From Chloroflexota bacterium (lineage in GTDB: Bacteria > Chloroflexota > Anaerolineae > Caldilineales > Caldilineaceae): 64,000 nucleotides of DNA. The first letter of the stretch is position 1; every line of letters starts with the position of its first letter. The stretch spans positions 1 to 64,000 of the forward strand of contig JAGWYN010000004.1 in assembly GCA_018969295.1 (NCBI GenBank), read 5' to 3'. Of the stretch, positions 50,520 through 62,328 are shown piece after piece. Under the pieces are notes generated by a model that was not told where the DNA came from, did not search any database, and was given only the letters and a program-made list of their open reading frames with translations. The position numbers and the translations under genes were made by a program.

Positions 50520-51962
50520 ATGAATCCACTGTTTTCTCGTCGCACTTTTTTACAGGGCTGCACCGGTTTTGCTGCGGTTGCAGCCTTTCGGGGCTTTGGC
50601 ATCACCCACCTGCGCTTCGACACAGAGCAGCCCCCCACACCGCCCAGCGCTGTGCCCGACCAGCCGCCCGCAGACCGTGACCTGCTCGTCCTGGTCTTTG
50701 TGCGCGGCGGGCTGGACGGGTTGAACCTGGTCATCCCGTTCAACACCAGCAACGCCGACCGCCAGAGCTATTTTGGGACACTGCGCCCCACCCTCCATGT
50801 CCCAGCGCCCCACGCCAGCGCTGCACGCAAAGCACTCGATCTCGACGGCCGCTTTGCCCTCCACCCCGACGCCGCACGGGGGGCAGCCGGTGCCGCAGTG
50901 CCCAACGGCCATGCCTCGGACAGTGGCGGCTTCTACGAACTCTTCCGCCGCGGCGATCTGGCAATCGTCGACGCGTGCGGTTCTCCAGACATCACCGGCT
51001 CCCATTTCGACACCGAGCTTTATGTCGACCTGGGTGGCAAACAAAATCCAGGTGGCTGGCTGGCCCGTTATCTCGACGCAGCGGGGGAGCCGAACGACGC
51101 ACTGGCGGTGGCCCCCCAGTGGGGGATCTCCCCCTCGCTTCTCTCCCTGACAGGCCGCAGCGCGGTGGCGGTGCCGGATACCCAACAGTTCGGCCCGCAG
51201 TGGCGGACGCGCGAGTGGACCGCACACGAAGATGCAGCCGCGCTGGTAGCAGCACAGCGTACGTTGCTGGAGCAGATGTATCGGCGCGGGGGCGACTTTA
51301 TCGAGCAGGTCGGGCAGTCGGCGCTGCAGAACTACGACATGCTGCGCCAGGTGCTGGACACGCCCTACACCCCCGCCGCTGCTTACCTCACCGACGAAAG
51401 CCACGTCGCCGACTACGGCCATTTTGGCAGTTCGCTGCAAGCCGTCGCCCAGATCGCCAAGTCGTCGCTGGCCAACCCGCTGCGCGTCGCCACCATCGAT
51501 GTGGGCGGTGGCTACGATACGCACGACAACCAAGGGGTCCTGGAGTGGAACGGCAACGCCCGCTACTGCCGGCTCGTCGCCAACCTGGCCAACAACGTCA
51601 AAGCCTTCTGCGACGATATGAATGCTGACCCAGCCTGGCGCGGGCGCTTTGTGGTGGTCATGCTAAGTGAGTTTGGCCGTGTCCTCTACCAAAACGACAG
51701 CGGCGGCACCGACCACGGGGCTGGCAACGTGCTGCTGGTCGCCGGCAGCCAGGGCAACATCCGCGGCGGCCAGATTTACGGCGACTGGCCCGGGCTGCAA
51801 ACCTTTGGCTTCAACGACGGGCTGCAGATCACCACCGACTATCGCCAGGTGCTGGCCGATATTCTTACAGCCCGGATGGGCATCGGCGCGGCGCAGATCA
51901 ACAACACGATCTTTCCAGGGCTCAACTACACTGCCGGGTTGGGCATTGGGGCCGCTCCATGA
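50520..51962 (+). CDS. DUF1501 family Tat-exported protein
   Basis: A 480-residue protein from ATG 50520. The N-terminus has a Tat signal (SRRTFLQGCTGFAAVAAF). The body matches DUF1501 proteins, with FVRGGLDGLNLVIPF near residue 65, GSHFDTELYVD, DVGGGYDTHDNQG and a late VVMLSEFGR...DSGGTDHG stretch typical of the alkaline-phosphatase-like fold. Molecular function is not established. DUF1501 genes are usually paired with DUF1800 genes; here the DUF1800 gene follows after an inserted beta-propeller-like gene. Its stop overlaps the next start by 4 bp, so the three are co-translated or at least co-transcribed. Confidence 0.88.
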   Translation: MNPLFSRRTFLQGCTGFAAVAAFRGFGITHLRFDTEQPPTPPSAVPDQPPADRDLLVLVFVRGGLDGLNLVIPFNTSNADRQSYFGTLRPTLHVPAPHASAARKALDLDGRFALHPDAARGAAGAAVPNGHASDSGGFYELFRRGDLAIVDACGSPDITGSHFDTELYVDLGGKQNPGGWLARYLDAAGEPNDALAVAPQWGISPSLLSLTGRSAVAVPDTQQFGPQWRTREWTAHEDAAALVAAQRTLLEQMYRRGGDFIEQVGQSALQNYDMLRQVLDTPYTPAAAYLTDESHVADYGHFGSSLQAVAQIAKSSLANPLRVATIDVGGGYDTHDNQGVLEWNGNARYCRLVANLANNVKAFCDDMNADPAWRGRFVVVMLSEFGRVLYQNDSGGTDHGAGNVLLVAGSQGNIRGGQIYGDWPGLQTFGFNDGLQITTDYRQVLADILTARMGIGAAQINNTIFPGLNYTAGLGIGAAP

Positions 51963-54493
51963 GCAGGTGGGTGCCTTCCTGCTGGCTGGCAGGTGCGGCG
52001 TTGCTCACGCTGCTGCTGACCCACCCGGCAGCCGCCCGCCCGCCGGGTGTTCCCTTCGGGCCAGGCTGGGCTCCAGCCCAGCCGCTGGCGTTGGACAGTC
52101 GGCCGTCGCTGCAGAGCGAAGCTGCGCTGGCCCTGGCCGGCCCCTACACCCTGATCGGCTGGAGTGACACGCGCGACAACGCCTCTGGCCTGTACACGCT
52201 GTTTTGGGAGGATGAAGAGGTGGGGGAGGAGCAACCCGCCAGAGCGCAGCGGCCAACTTTCGAGACCCAAATGGCGCAGACACCCGCTGTTGTCGTCGAA
52301 AGCAGCGGGCGAGCGTTCGCCGCCTACGCCGATGAGGCCCAGATCTACCTCCTTCGCTACGACCCAGCGATCAGACGTTGGAGCGCGCCGGTGCAGGTCA
52401 CCCGCGGTTTGGAGGAGTGGCACGCAGTGGCACGCGCCCCACAGCTGGCCACCGACGGGGACGGCGATCTTGTGGTCGTCTGGGAAGATGACCGCAACAG
52501 CGGCTCCGAGCCGGGGCTGGGCAGCGACCTCTATGCCGCTACCTGCGACGGTGCCACCCTGGTCTGCGCCGAACAGAATGTCCGGGTCAACGACGACGAA
52601 ACGCACAGCGATCAACGCCGGCCACAGGTCAGCCGGCGGGGCAGGCAGGTTGCCGTGGTCTGGGAGGACCCACGCGAAACCGGGTGGGAGGCGCAGCAGA
52701 TCTATGCAGCGCTCTCTGAAGATGGTGGACGCACCTGGGGGGCCAACGTGCGCGTCTCGGCGCCCGGCCCGGAGGGACTCGACAGCGCCGCTCATCCCGG
52801 AGTTGCCTATGCGGCAGACGGCTCCTTGTTTGCGACCTGGGAGCAGCGCACAGGGAGCAGCACAGCCCCCGCCGACATCTATGCCGCCCGGAATCAGGGC
52901 AGTGGCTGGGAAGCACCGCAGCGGGTCGACCGTGCGCCCGCCCGCACGCGCGCGCTGGCACCTGCGCTGGCCGCAGGCGATGCCGGCGTCTTTGTGGTCT
53001 GGCAGGATCACCGCAGCGGCTCCTACAATTCTGACCTGTATTCGGCGCGCTTTGACGGGGCTGGCTGGCAGGAAAGAGCAGTCAGTACTGCGGCAGGACG
53101 CCAGGCACAGCCAGCCCTGGCTGCGTCTGGCCAGCGGGTACGTGCTGTCTGGCAAGACACACGCTGGGGGGAGCCCGACCTCTTCACGGCGACCTGGCTG
53201 GGGGACGGCTGGTCGGAGGCCACACAGGTCAACACAGACGCAGGGCGCAGCCCGGTGCAAATGGCGCCGGCGCTGGCCAGCGTCGGCGGGGTGACCTACG
53301 CAGTCTTTCTCGACTCGCGCTATGGCGACAACGAGCTTTGGCTGAGCACCCTGCCCTGGCAGACAACAGCCTGGACAGAGCCCGTTCCGCTGCCGACCTG
53401 GGCCCGCTCGGGTGCCCAACTCACTCTTTTTTCCGGCTGGCCAGCGATGGGAGCGCAGATCGCCGTGGATGAAACAGGCCAGCTGCATGCCGTCTGGTCG
53501 GCCAATCTCTGGCCCTACGGCACTCAAATCTATTACAGCGTCTACCAGGAGGGCCGCTGGCGTGCCCCGGTGCGGCTGAGTGGGGAAGACGACGATGGCC
53601 GCGAGCGCTACGCCCCGGCCATTGCCAGCCGCGACGGCGTGCTGGCGGTGGCGTGGAGTGAATTCGACTCTGCAGGAGATGTGCAGCTCTACGCCCAGTG
53701 GAACACAGGGGGCGGCTGGTCAGACCCGTCGCCGCTGTTGGCCGCACGGCTGGCCGAAGCCTGGTCGGTGCCGTTGAGCGTTGCGCTGGTGGATCGGACG
53801 GCAGTGGTGGTCTGGGATGAAACAGACGCGGACGGGCGCGGGCGCATTCTGGCCGCCCGACACGCTCTGGAAGGGGGGGCGGGCTGGGCCTTCACCCAGG
53901 TCAGCCCACCGGCGGGCTCTGACTGGTGCGCCCAGCACAGCCCCCAGCTGCGCGCAGACAGCGACGGCAGGCTCCACGTCGTGTGGTCTGGCTGTGCGCT
54001 GCGCAACCCGCCGGACGAGTGGCCGCACGACGCCCAGGTTTTTTACGCGACCTCCCAGGACGGCGGTGCAACCTTCAGCCAGCCGGTAGGGGTCGGGCTG
54101 ACCGTCGCACCGGAGGACGAAGAACACCACAACCAGGTAGCCAGCCTGCCCACTCTGGCCACAGGCCCGGGGGGTACAGCGCAGGTCCTCTATCCAAGCC
54201 GCAGCGAAGGGGCGTGGAGTTTTTATGTCGCACAGATTGAGAACGGTACCGTCGCTGCGGTGCAGCGACTGGGGGGGCCGACTGCCAGCTGGACACCGGC
54301 GGGCACATTCAATGGCCACTATTTTGGCAGCGACAGCGCAGGGGCCATCGCCTACGATGGACTCCTGGATCGCTACATTGCGGTCTTTCCAGACAGCCGC
54401 AACCAGCGCACCCCGGTACTCTATGCGACCCATACAGGAGACGGCGAAGTGACGCTGCCGCACTGGATCTATCTGCCCGCTGTGCTCCGGTGA
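51959..54493 (+). CDS. secreted beta-propeller-like (BNR/sialidase-fold) repeat protein
   Basis: An 844-residue exported protein. A signal peptide ends near HPAAARP. The mature part is a long series of repeats of about 50 residues with Asp-rich turns and WxDxR-type cores, such as IGWSDTRDNASG, VVWEDDRNSG, VVWQDHRSGSYNSD and AVWQDTRWGEPD, consistent with one or two beta-propellers. No sialidase catalytic residues can be assigned, so a carbohydrate- or protein-binding role is more likely. The protein ends in HWIYLPAVLR, a short C-terminal tail seen on many secreted Chloroflexota proteins and probably linked to surface retention. It overlaps the DUF1501 gene by 4 bp and precedes the DUF1800 gene. 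Confidence 0.8.
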   Translation: MSRWVPSCWLAGAALLTLLLTHPAAARPPGVPFGPGWAPAQPLALDSRPSLQSEAALALAGPYTLIGWSDTRDNASGLYTLFWEDEEVGEEQPARAQRPTFETQMAQTPAVVVESSGRAFAAYADEAQIYLLRYDPAIRRWSAPVQVTRGLEEWHAVARAPQLATDGDGDLVVVWEDDRNSGSEPGLGSDLYAATCDGATLVCAEQNVRVNDDETHSDQRRPQVSRRGRQVAVVWEDPRETGWEAQQIYAALSEDGGRTWGANVRVSAPGPEGLDSAAHPGVAYAADGSLFATWEQRTGSSTAPADIYAARNQGSGWEAPQRVDRAPARTRALAPALAAGDAGVFVVWQDHRSGSYNSDLYSARFDGAGWQERAVSTAAGRQAQPALAASGQRVRAVWQDTRWGEPDLFTATWLGDGWSEATQVNTDAGRSPVQMAPALASVGGVTYAVFLDSRYGDNELWLSTLPWQTTAWTEPVPLPTWARSGAQLTLFSGWPAMGAQIAVDETGQLHAVWSANLWPYGTQIYYSVYQEGRWRAPVRLSGEDDDGRERYAPAIASRDGVLAVAWSEFDSAGDVQLYAQWNTGGGWSDPSPLLAARLAEAWSVPLSVALVDRTAVVVWDETDADGRGRILAARHALEGGAGWAFTQVSPPAGSDWCAQHSPQLRADSDGRLHVVWSGCALRNPPDEWPHDAQVFYATSQDGGATFSQPVGVGLTVAPEDEEHHNQVASLPTLATGPGGTAQVLYPSRSEGAWSFYVAQIENGTVAAVQRLGGPTASWTPAGTFNGHYFGSDSAGAIAYDGLLDRYIAVFPDSRNQRTPVLYATHTGDGEVTLPHWIYLPAVLR

Positions 54494-54538
54494 AAAGCGC
54501 CTCCACCCACTGGGACAGTTTCGCTCACGGAAAACAAG

Positions 54539-56101
<1,563 letters not shown>

Positions 56102-56190
56102 ACTCGAACTCCGCCAGTGCAGAGAAGAGGTGAAACTAGAACTTGCCCACGGAACTGGTGGTGTCGATGCTCTCATGCAGGCTGCGGAAG

Positions 56191-56311
56191 CCAACCTTAG
56201 CAACTTAGATTTGCGGCGCTCAATCTGGTCCCGCACCTGTTCCACGAGTTGGACATTCATTTGTGCCGCTGAATGGCGTAGGCGTTCCAGATGTGTGTTT
56301 ATCTGCGACAT
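56191..56311 (-). pseudogene. possible 5' fragment of an unrelated gene beside the tnpB relic
   Basis: An ATG at 56311 on the minus strand opens a stretch of about 40 residues (MSQINTHLERLRHSAAQMNV, then a Gln/Arg/Lys-rich helix) that has the look of a real helical N-terminus, unlike the sequence after it. It stops abruptly at the edge of the truncated tnpB. It may be the start of a gene interrupted by element decay. Evidence is only compositional. Confidence 0.3.
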
Positions 56312-56313
56312 CG

Positions 56314-56976
56314 TATTGCTGGGCGGCAATGTAGGCATCAAGACGCTTGCCATCTGTTCAGATGGAACTTGCTACGCAAATCCAAAAGCGTTGGCTGCGA
56401 AAATCAAGCTGCTGCGCCGATGGCAGCGCAGGCTTTCTCGTCGTGTCAAAGGTGGCAAGAACCGGTCAAAGGCGCGAAGGAAGGTCGCCAGGCTGCATAT
56501 GCAGGTGGCAAACGTGCGGAGGGACGCACACAACGAGGCGGCGCACGCCATCATCGACAAGCGTCCGTCGGTTCTCGTCATCGAGGAGCTGAACGTCAAA
56601 GGCATGTTCAAGAACCGCGGTCTAGCGCGTGCGCTCAGCGACGCGGCGCTTGGACAGTTTGGGCGCATTCTCACCTACATGGCCGGGGAGGCAGGCGTCA
56701 TCGTCCTCAAGGCAGGGCGTTTCTTTGCCAGCAGCAAGAGCTGTCTGTGGATGGAAGAACGAACGCTTGACATTGTCCGATCGAGTGTTCGTATGTGAGG
56801 CGTGCGGCCATACAATCGACAGAGATCGGAACGCCGCCATTCCTCTGAAAAATACCGTGAGTCCCACGGAAATGAACGCCTGTGGAGAGCATGTACGTTC
56901 TGGCGACATTGCTCAGGCTCTGGTCGGTGAAGCAGGAACCTGGCAACAAGCGTCTCCTGGTGAGATGTTTGTCTAG
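56314..56976 (+). pseudogene. tnpB: truncated, frameshifted tnpB (IS200/IS605-type)
   Basis: A relic of an RNA-guided nuclease-type TnpB. Recognisable parts run from GIKTLAICSDG through the Arg/Lys-rich RRWQRRLSRRVKGGKNRSKA, the catalytic-core VLVIEELNVKGM and the region before the zinc ribbon (FFASSKSC). There the frame shifts: the second half, CGWKNERLTLSDRVFVCEAC and then DRDRNAAIPLK, is in another frame. The first zinc knuckle is damaged by a small deletion near 56745. About the first third of the protein is missing at the 5' side. It is therefore inactive. No tnpA gene is present. Confidence 0.85.
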
Positions 56977-57017
56977 GTCCAAAAGAACGGTGCCTGTGGG
57001 TTCGTCGGACAGGCAAC

Positions 57018-58217
<1,200 letters not shown>

Positions 58218-58338
58218 CAGATCTCACTCGCTCTGCTAGCCGGTCCATGCCAGGCTGCACCTTTCATGGAAAGGGATTGTACCATGTTGCATCTGGCCAG
58301 TGCATACGCTGTTCGGTGTATTGTGCGCCGCAGCGGTT

Positions 58339-58956
58339 TCAACGATGGACCAGATAGGCAAGGTCCGCAGCGATATCCTCTATGGGGGCATCGTGTGCAA
58401 AGATCTCGCGCAGGTTGTTTTGTGCATCGATCACGTAGAGAAAGGCTGTATGATCGACCAGGTAGTCTGCGGCGCTCTGCGACGCCTCCAAGGCCCGTTT
58501 CTCTGCAAAGACCCCATAGCCCTGTTTGACTGCGGTGAGGGCGTCGTTTTCGATGTGTACGCCGTAGAAGGTAGGGTGGAAGGCCTTCACGTAGCTGGCC
58601 AGCCGTTCTGGTGTATCGCGGTCCGGGTCGACGGTCACAAAGATGAAGGCAACCCGGCCACGATCTTGTTCGTTTAGCGCGTCGTAGACTCCCTTCAGAT
58701 TGGAGAGGGTCAACGGGCAGACATCCGGGCAGAAGGTGTAGCCGAAAGAGACGACCTTGGCCGCTTCTGGCAGTTCGCTCAGCACAAACGGGGTATTGTC
58801 CAGGTTGGTGCCGACCAGGGGGGGGGCAGGGAGGATCGGGTCGTAGCGGGTGCCGCGCAGCTGGTATTCCTGGCCACAGCCCGCCAGCAGGAGAAGCAGC
58901 AGCAGGCAGCAGGCCAGGCAGCAGGCCATGCAGCGCACCCCGATGGGATTCTGCAT
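58339..58956 (-). CDS. SCO1/SenC-family copper chaperone lipoprotein
   Basis: About 205 residues from ATG 58956, with GGAGGG just upstream; a longer frame overlaps the neighbour and is rejected. A Cys-rich hydrophobic signal ends in lipobox LLLLAGC. The thioredoxin-fold domain has FGYTFCPDVCPLT, the CxxxC copper site, and the third ligand His in VDHTAFLY. SCO proteins deliver copper to the CuA centre of cytochrome oxidase or act as thiol-disulfide reductants. It begins 1 bp after the stop of the thioredoxin-like gene, so the two are tightly coupled. No oxidase genes are in view. Confidence 0.93.
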   Translation of the reverse strand: MQNPIGVRCMACCLACCLLLLLLLAGCGQEYQLRGTRYDPILPAPPLVGTNLDNTPFVLSELPEAAKVVSFGYTFCPDVCPLTLSNLKGVYDALNEQDRGRVAFIFVTVDPDRDTPERLASYVKAFHPTFYGVHIENDALTAVKQGYGVFAEKRALEASQSAADYLVDHTAFLYVIDAQNNLREIFAHDAPIEDIAADLAYLVHR

Positions 58957-58957
58957 C

Positions 58958-59680
58958 TTACCCTCCACTGGCCACCTCCGTGTCTGCGCTCTCCTCTGCG
59001 GGCAGCAGGGTTGCCAGCAGCTCACAAACTTCCTGTTGGCAGGCTGCGGCCAGCGTGCTGTTGTACCAGGAGCGCATCTCCTGGGTAAGCTTGACGGTCA
59101 GGTCAGCAAACTGTGCCTGGGCAGCCGGGCTTTCGTCGTCGGCCAGCGTCTCGTAGTGTGGGTACCGTTGGAGCCATGCAGACAGATGCTGTTCGGCCTG
59201 TCGGGGGCGTGGCCCCCACTGCGCCTGCAGCTCCCATTCATCGTCGAAGATCAAAAACTGCGGCAGGTCCCACTCTTCGAGTGCAGCGGCGACATCGAGT
59301 TCGGGCCACAAGGTTGCCAGCGGGGCCAGATCCAAACTATCGGACAGGATACGCAGCTGCAGGCGCGGGGAAGCGTCGAACAGGCGGGCAAGGACGGGCA
59401 GCACGGCGACGGTGTCGGGGTCGTCGTCGGTGAGCACGGCCAGCACGGCCAGCGATTCGCTGTAGCTGTTCACCGCAGCCTGCGCGGCTGGGGTCCGCCG
59501 GCTTTCTGTATAGCGTCTGGCCAGCAGAAGATTGCGTTCACTGCCGAGCCACTGGCAGTAGTCACGAAAGGTCAGACAGTGTGCGAAAGCCAACAGCTTG
59601 TCTTCCGCCAGGATTGGGTCGCCGCTGTTCATGGAGCGGGCTCTTGGTTCAGATGGATCGGCATTGTCTTGTGCAGCCAT
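58958..59680 (-). CDS. thioredoxin-fold-like protein without CxxC
   Basis: A 240-residue cytoplasmic protein. The middle (about 70-175) resembles a thioredoxin-family fold of the type containing VLPVLARLFDASPRLQLRIL and LPQFLIFDDEWELQAQWGPR, where the cis-Pro strand is recognisable. The usual CxxC motif is absent; the equivalent position reads DDDPDTV. It is therefore probably not a redox enzyme. It lies 2 bp after the biotinyl-protein gene and 1 bp before the SCO1-like gene, and so links the carboxylase operon to copper or redox handling. Family call is moderate. Confidence 0.55.
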   Translation of the reverse strand: MAAQDNADPSEPRARSMNSGDPILAEDKLLAFAHCLTFRDYCQWLGSERNLLLARRYTESRRTPAAQAAVNSYSESLAVLAVLTDDDPDTVAVLPVLARLFDASPRLQLRILSDSLDLAPLATLWPELDVAAALEEWDLPQFLIFDDEWELQAQWGPRPRQAEQHLSAWLQRYPHYETLADDESPAAQAQFADLTVKLTQEMRSWYNSTLAAACQQEVCELLATLLPAEESADTEVASGG

Positions 59681-59682
59681 GT

Positions 59683-60180
59683 TTATTCCAACACGATCAG
59701 CACAGCATTTTGTTCGACGCGCTGGCCCGGTGTGACCAGGATTGTTTTGGCGACACCGGAGCGCGCCGAACGAATTTCGTTTTCCATCTTCATCGCCTCC
59801 AAAATCACGAGCGGCTGTCCTTCCTCGACAGGTTCACCGGCCGAGATCAGGGTTTTGACCACCAGGCCAGGGATCGGAGCGGTGATCGCCAGCTCGCCGG
59901 CGGGCAGGGCGGGCATCTTGCGCGCCTGGTTCAGTCGGCGGCTTCGTTCGTCCTGGATCTGCACCTGAAACTGCTCGCTGCGGAGCGTCACCGTATAGTT
60001 GAAGCGGTCGGCTGTGACGAGCATCTCATAACTGTTGCCGCCGAAGAGCACGCTGTAGAGTTCGGGCAGGCCGCTGCGGACGAGGTCAACCTCGATGGGC
60101 TCACCGTCGAGCAGGACGCGGTCGTCTGCAATTTCCACTTCGTGTTCGTGGTTGCCGATTCGTGCGTAGTATTTCACCAT
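59683..60180 (-). CDS. biotinyl carrier protein of acyl-CoA carboxylase
   Basis: A 165-residue protein ending in a biotinyl domain (about 95-165) with the biotin-accepting lysine in EAMKMEN, preceded by ITAPIPGLVVKTLISAGEPV. The N-terminal 90 residues form a small beta-rich domain seen in the carrier subunits of acyl-CoA and pyruvate carboxylase-like complexes. It overlaps the biotin carboxylase gene by 7 bp. Together with the carboxyltransferase at 62329-63885, it completes a three-subunit biotin-dependent carboxylase. Such a complex could supply malonyl- or methylmalonyl-CoA, including for the PKS, though no direct link is shown. Confidence 0.93.
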   Translation of the reverse strand: MVKYYARIGNHEHEVEIADDRVLLDGEPIEVDLVRSGLPELYSVLFGGNSYEMLVTADRFNYTVTLRSEQFQVQIQDERSRRLNQARKMPALPAGELAITAPIPGLVVKTLISAGEPVEEGQPLVILEAMKMENEIRSARSGVAKTILVTPGQRVEQNAVLIVLE

Positions 60181-61691
60181 TGCCCCCTTTGTGCGCGCAG
60201 ACGTCCAGCCAGCTTCCAGTGGTCGACAGCCGCGTCGGGGCGGTTGTTTTGTCCGATATGGGTGGCAGCCTGGCGATCCTTTTCATGCTCGATCAGGGCG
60301 GCGACAACTGCGGCCAGCCGCTCGTGTTGGGTCGGGATCGGCTGACGGGCACCGATGCGTCGCCGCCCCAGAAAACCGGTGTCGAAGGTTCCCCAGATAA
60401 ACTCGGTGCTGTCCATCATCTCCTGGTGGAAGGGGATCGAGGTCTTGACCCCGGCGATCCGATACTCGTTGAGGGCACGACGCATGCGCAGGATGGCCTC
60501 GGCGCGGTTTTCGCCGTGGACGATCAGCTTGGCCAGCATCGGGTCGTAGTAGAGGCTGACCTCGCAGCCTTCGTAGAGGCTGCTTTCGACCCGCACTCCT
60601 GGGCCGGTAGGCTCTTTGAGATAGGTGATCGTCCCGCTGCTGGGGATGAAGTTGTTGAAGGGGTCTTCGGCTGTGATGCGGCATTCAATGGCCCAGCCTT
60701 TGGGGGCCAGATCTTCCTGGCGGTAGCGCATGCGCCGGCCGGCGGCGATCGAAATCTGCTCCTTGACGATGTCGATGCCGGTCACCAGCTCAGTGACCGG
60801 GTGTTCGACCTGCAGGCGGGTGTTCATCTCCAGAAAATAGTATTTGTTGTCTTTGGCGTCGAAGAGGAACTCGATCGTTCCGGCGTTGACATAGCCGACC
60901 GATTCGGCTGCCGCCACTGCAACCTGGCCCATCTCGGCGCGCATGGCCTCGCTGATGGCCACACTTGGGGCCTCTTCGATCAACTTTTGGTGGCGGCGCT
61001 GGATGCTGCACTCCCGTTCGCCGAGGCTGATGGTGTTGCCGTGGCTGTCTGCAAGAATCTGTATCTCGATGTGGCGGGCGTTGGCGATCAGCTTCTCCAG
61101 GTAGACTGCATCGCTGCCGAAGGCAGCCATGGCCTCGCGGCGGGCTGCGCCGATGGCGCTGGACAAGGCGCCGATCTCCTGGACGGCACGCATTCCTTTG
61201 CCGCCGCCGCCGGCCGCCGCTTTGATCATCAGCGGAAAGCCGATCGCTTGTGCTGCGGCGACCAGATCTTCGTCGTGCAGCCCCTTGTCGGTGCCAGGGA
61301 CAAGCGGCACCCCACGCTTGCGCACCGTCTCCCGCGCCGTGATTTTGTCGCCCATCGCCTCGATGGCTTCTGGGCCAGGGCCAATGAAGGTGATCCCGGC
61401 ATCCCGACAGGCTGCCGCAAATTCGGCTCGTTCTGACAAAAATCCATAGCCTGGATGGATGGCGTCGGCCCCCGCTTTGCGCGCGACGTCGATGATCTTG
61501 TCGATGCGCAGGTAACTTTCCCGGCTGGGCGCTGGGCCGAGCAGATAGGCTTCGTCGGCATAGCGCACATGCAGCGCCGTGCGGTCTGCTTCAGAGAAAA
61601 CAGCGACCGTGGCAATGCCCCGTTCTTCGCAGGCACGCAGAACGCGAACAGCGATCTCGCCACGGTTGGCTACGAGCACTTTTTTGAACAT
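60174..61691 (-). CDS. accC: biotin carboxylase subunit
   Basis: A 505-residue ATP-grasp biotin carboxylase. Characteristic stretches are KKVLVANRGEIAVRVLRA at the N-terminus, IHPGYGFLSERAEFA, the glycine-rich ATP loop KAAAGGGGKGMR, EMNTRLQVEHPVTE with the catalytic residues, and RITAEDP. It carboxylates biotin on the carrier protein, using ATP and bicarbonate. Length is about 50 residues more than E. coli AccC, as in propionyl/acetyl-CoA carboxylase alpha subunits with the carrier split off. It overlaps the biotinyl gene and follows a small hypothetical gene by about 20 bp. Confidence 0.95.
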   Translation of the reverse strand: MFKKVLVANRGEIAVRVLRACEERGIATVAVFSEADRTALHVRYADEAYLLGPAPSRESYLRIDKIIDVARKAGADAIHPGYGFLSERAEFAAACRDAGITFIGPGPEAIEAMGDKITARETVRKRGVPLVPGTDKGLHDEDLVAAAQAIGFPLMIKAAAGGGGKGMRAVQEIGALSSAIGAARREAMAAFGSDAVYLEKLIANARHIEIQILADSHGNTISLGERECSIQRRHQKLIEEAPSVAISEAMRAEMGQVAVAAAESVGYVNAGTIEFLFDAKDNKYYFLEMNTRLQVEHPVTELVTGIDIVKEQISIAAGRRMRYRQEDLAPKGWAIECRITAEDPFNNFIPSSGTITYLKEPTGPGVRVESSLYEGCEVSLYYDPMLAKLIVHGENRAEAILRMRRALNEYRIAGVKTSIPFHQEMMDSTEFIWGTFDTGFLGRRRIGARQPIPTQHERLAAVVAALIEHEKDRQAATHIGQNNRPDAAVDHWKLAGRLRAQRGQW

Positions 61692-61713
61692 GGTTCGATT
61701 TTTTTCCTCTCAT

Positions 61714-62289
61714 TCACAGGCGCTCTCGATGGACGCGCGCCACCACCACGACCCGGTCAGAATGGAGCGGCAACGGCAGCAGTGTAGCGCTCTCATGCCA
61801 CTGACCAAACAAGGGGTCCCCCGGTGACAGCACAAGCCGGCGCAGATGCCAGACAGTGACCTGGGTCGGGGAGCCGACCGCCGTTTTGAAGGCATCCTCT
61901 ACCAGCCCCTGCACACGACCGACCCCGGTCAGGTACCGGGTCTCCCAGGTGCCGTAGGGCAGGCGGCCATCGGGCAGCGGAGCGCAGGTCACCCGCAGCT
62001 GGACGACGCCGCAATGCACCTGCAACACCGCGCTTTGGCTCCCCTCTGCCTGAAGAATCTCTGCCTGAACGATCTGCCCTGCAAAGGCATAGAGTGCCGG
62101 GCCGAACCGTACAAACCGACTGGGCAGCGGGTCAGGCTGCACGCTGAACCAAGACTCCGCTGCCAGGTCAGGCAGCAAAAGACCTGCGTCCAGAATCACG
62201 CTGAGCGGTTCCCCTTGACGAATCCCTGGATACCCCATCTGTGCGTACTGGTCGGCGGTCAGTTCAAATTCGATCTCAGGCAATGCCAT
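61714..62289 (-). CDS. hypothetical protein within the acyl-CoA carboxylase operon
   Basis: About 191 residues from ATG 62289 (AGGAAG site upstream); the longer start at 62322 is less likely. It is soluble, with no signal peptide, hydrophobic helix or recognised motif; the sequence alternates short beta-like strands and has a DAGLLLPDLAAESWFSVQP region. It is placed between carboxyltransferase and biotin carboxylase genes with gaps of about 20-40 bp. A role as an accessory or epsilon-like subunit of the carboxylase is possible but is only suggested by position. Confidence 0.6.
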   Translation of the reverse strand: MALPEIEFELTADQYAQMGYPGIRQGEPLSVILDAGLLLPDLAAESWFSVQPDPLPSRFVRFGPALYAFAGQIVQAEILQAEGSQSAVLQVHCGVVQLRVTCAPLPDGRLPYGTWETRYLTGVGRVQGLVEDAFKTAVGSPTQVTVWHLRRLVLSPGDPLFGQWHESATLLPLPLHSDRVVVVARVHRERL

Positions 62290-62328
62290 AGGACTTCCTG
62301 CCATTTTTGCAGCTGGGTGCATCCTGTC

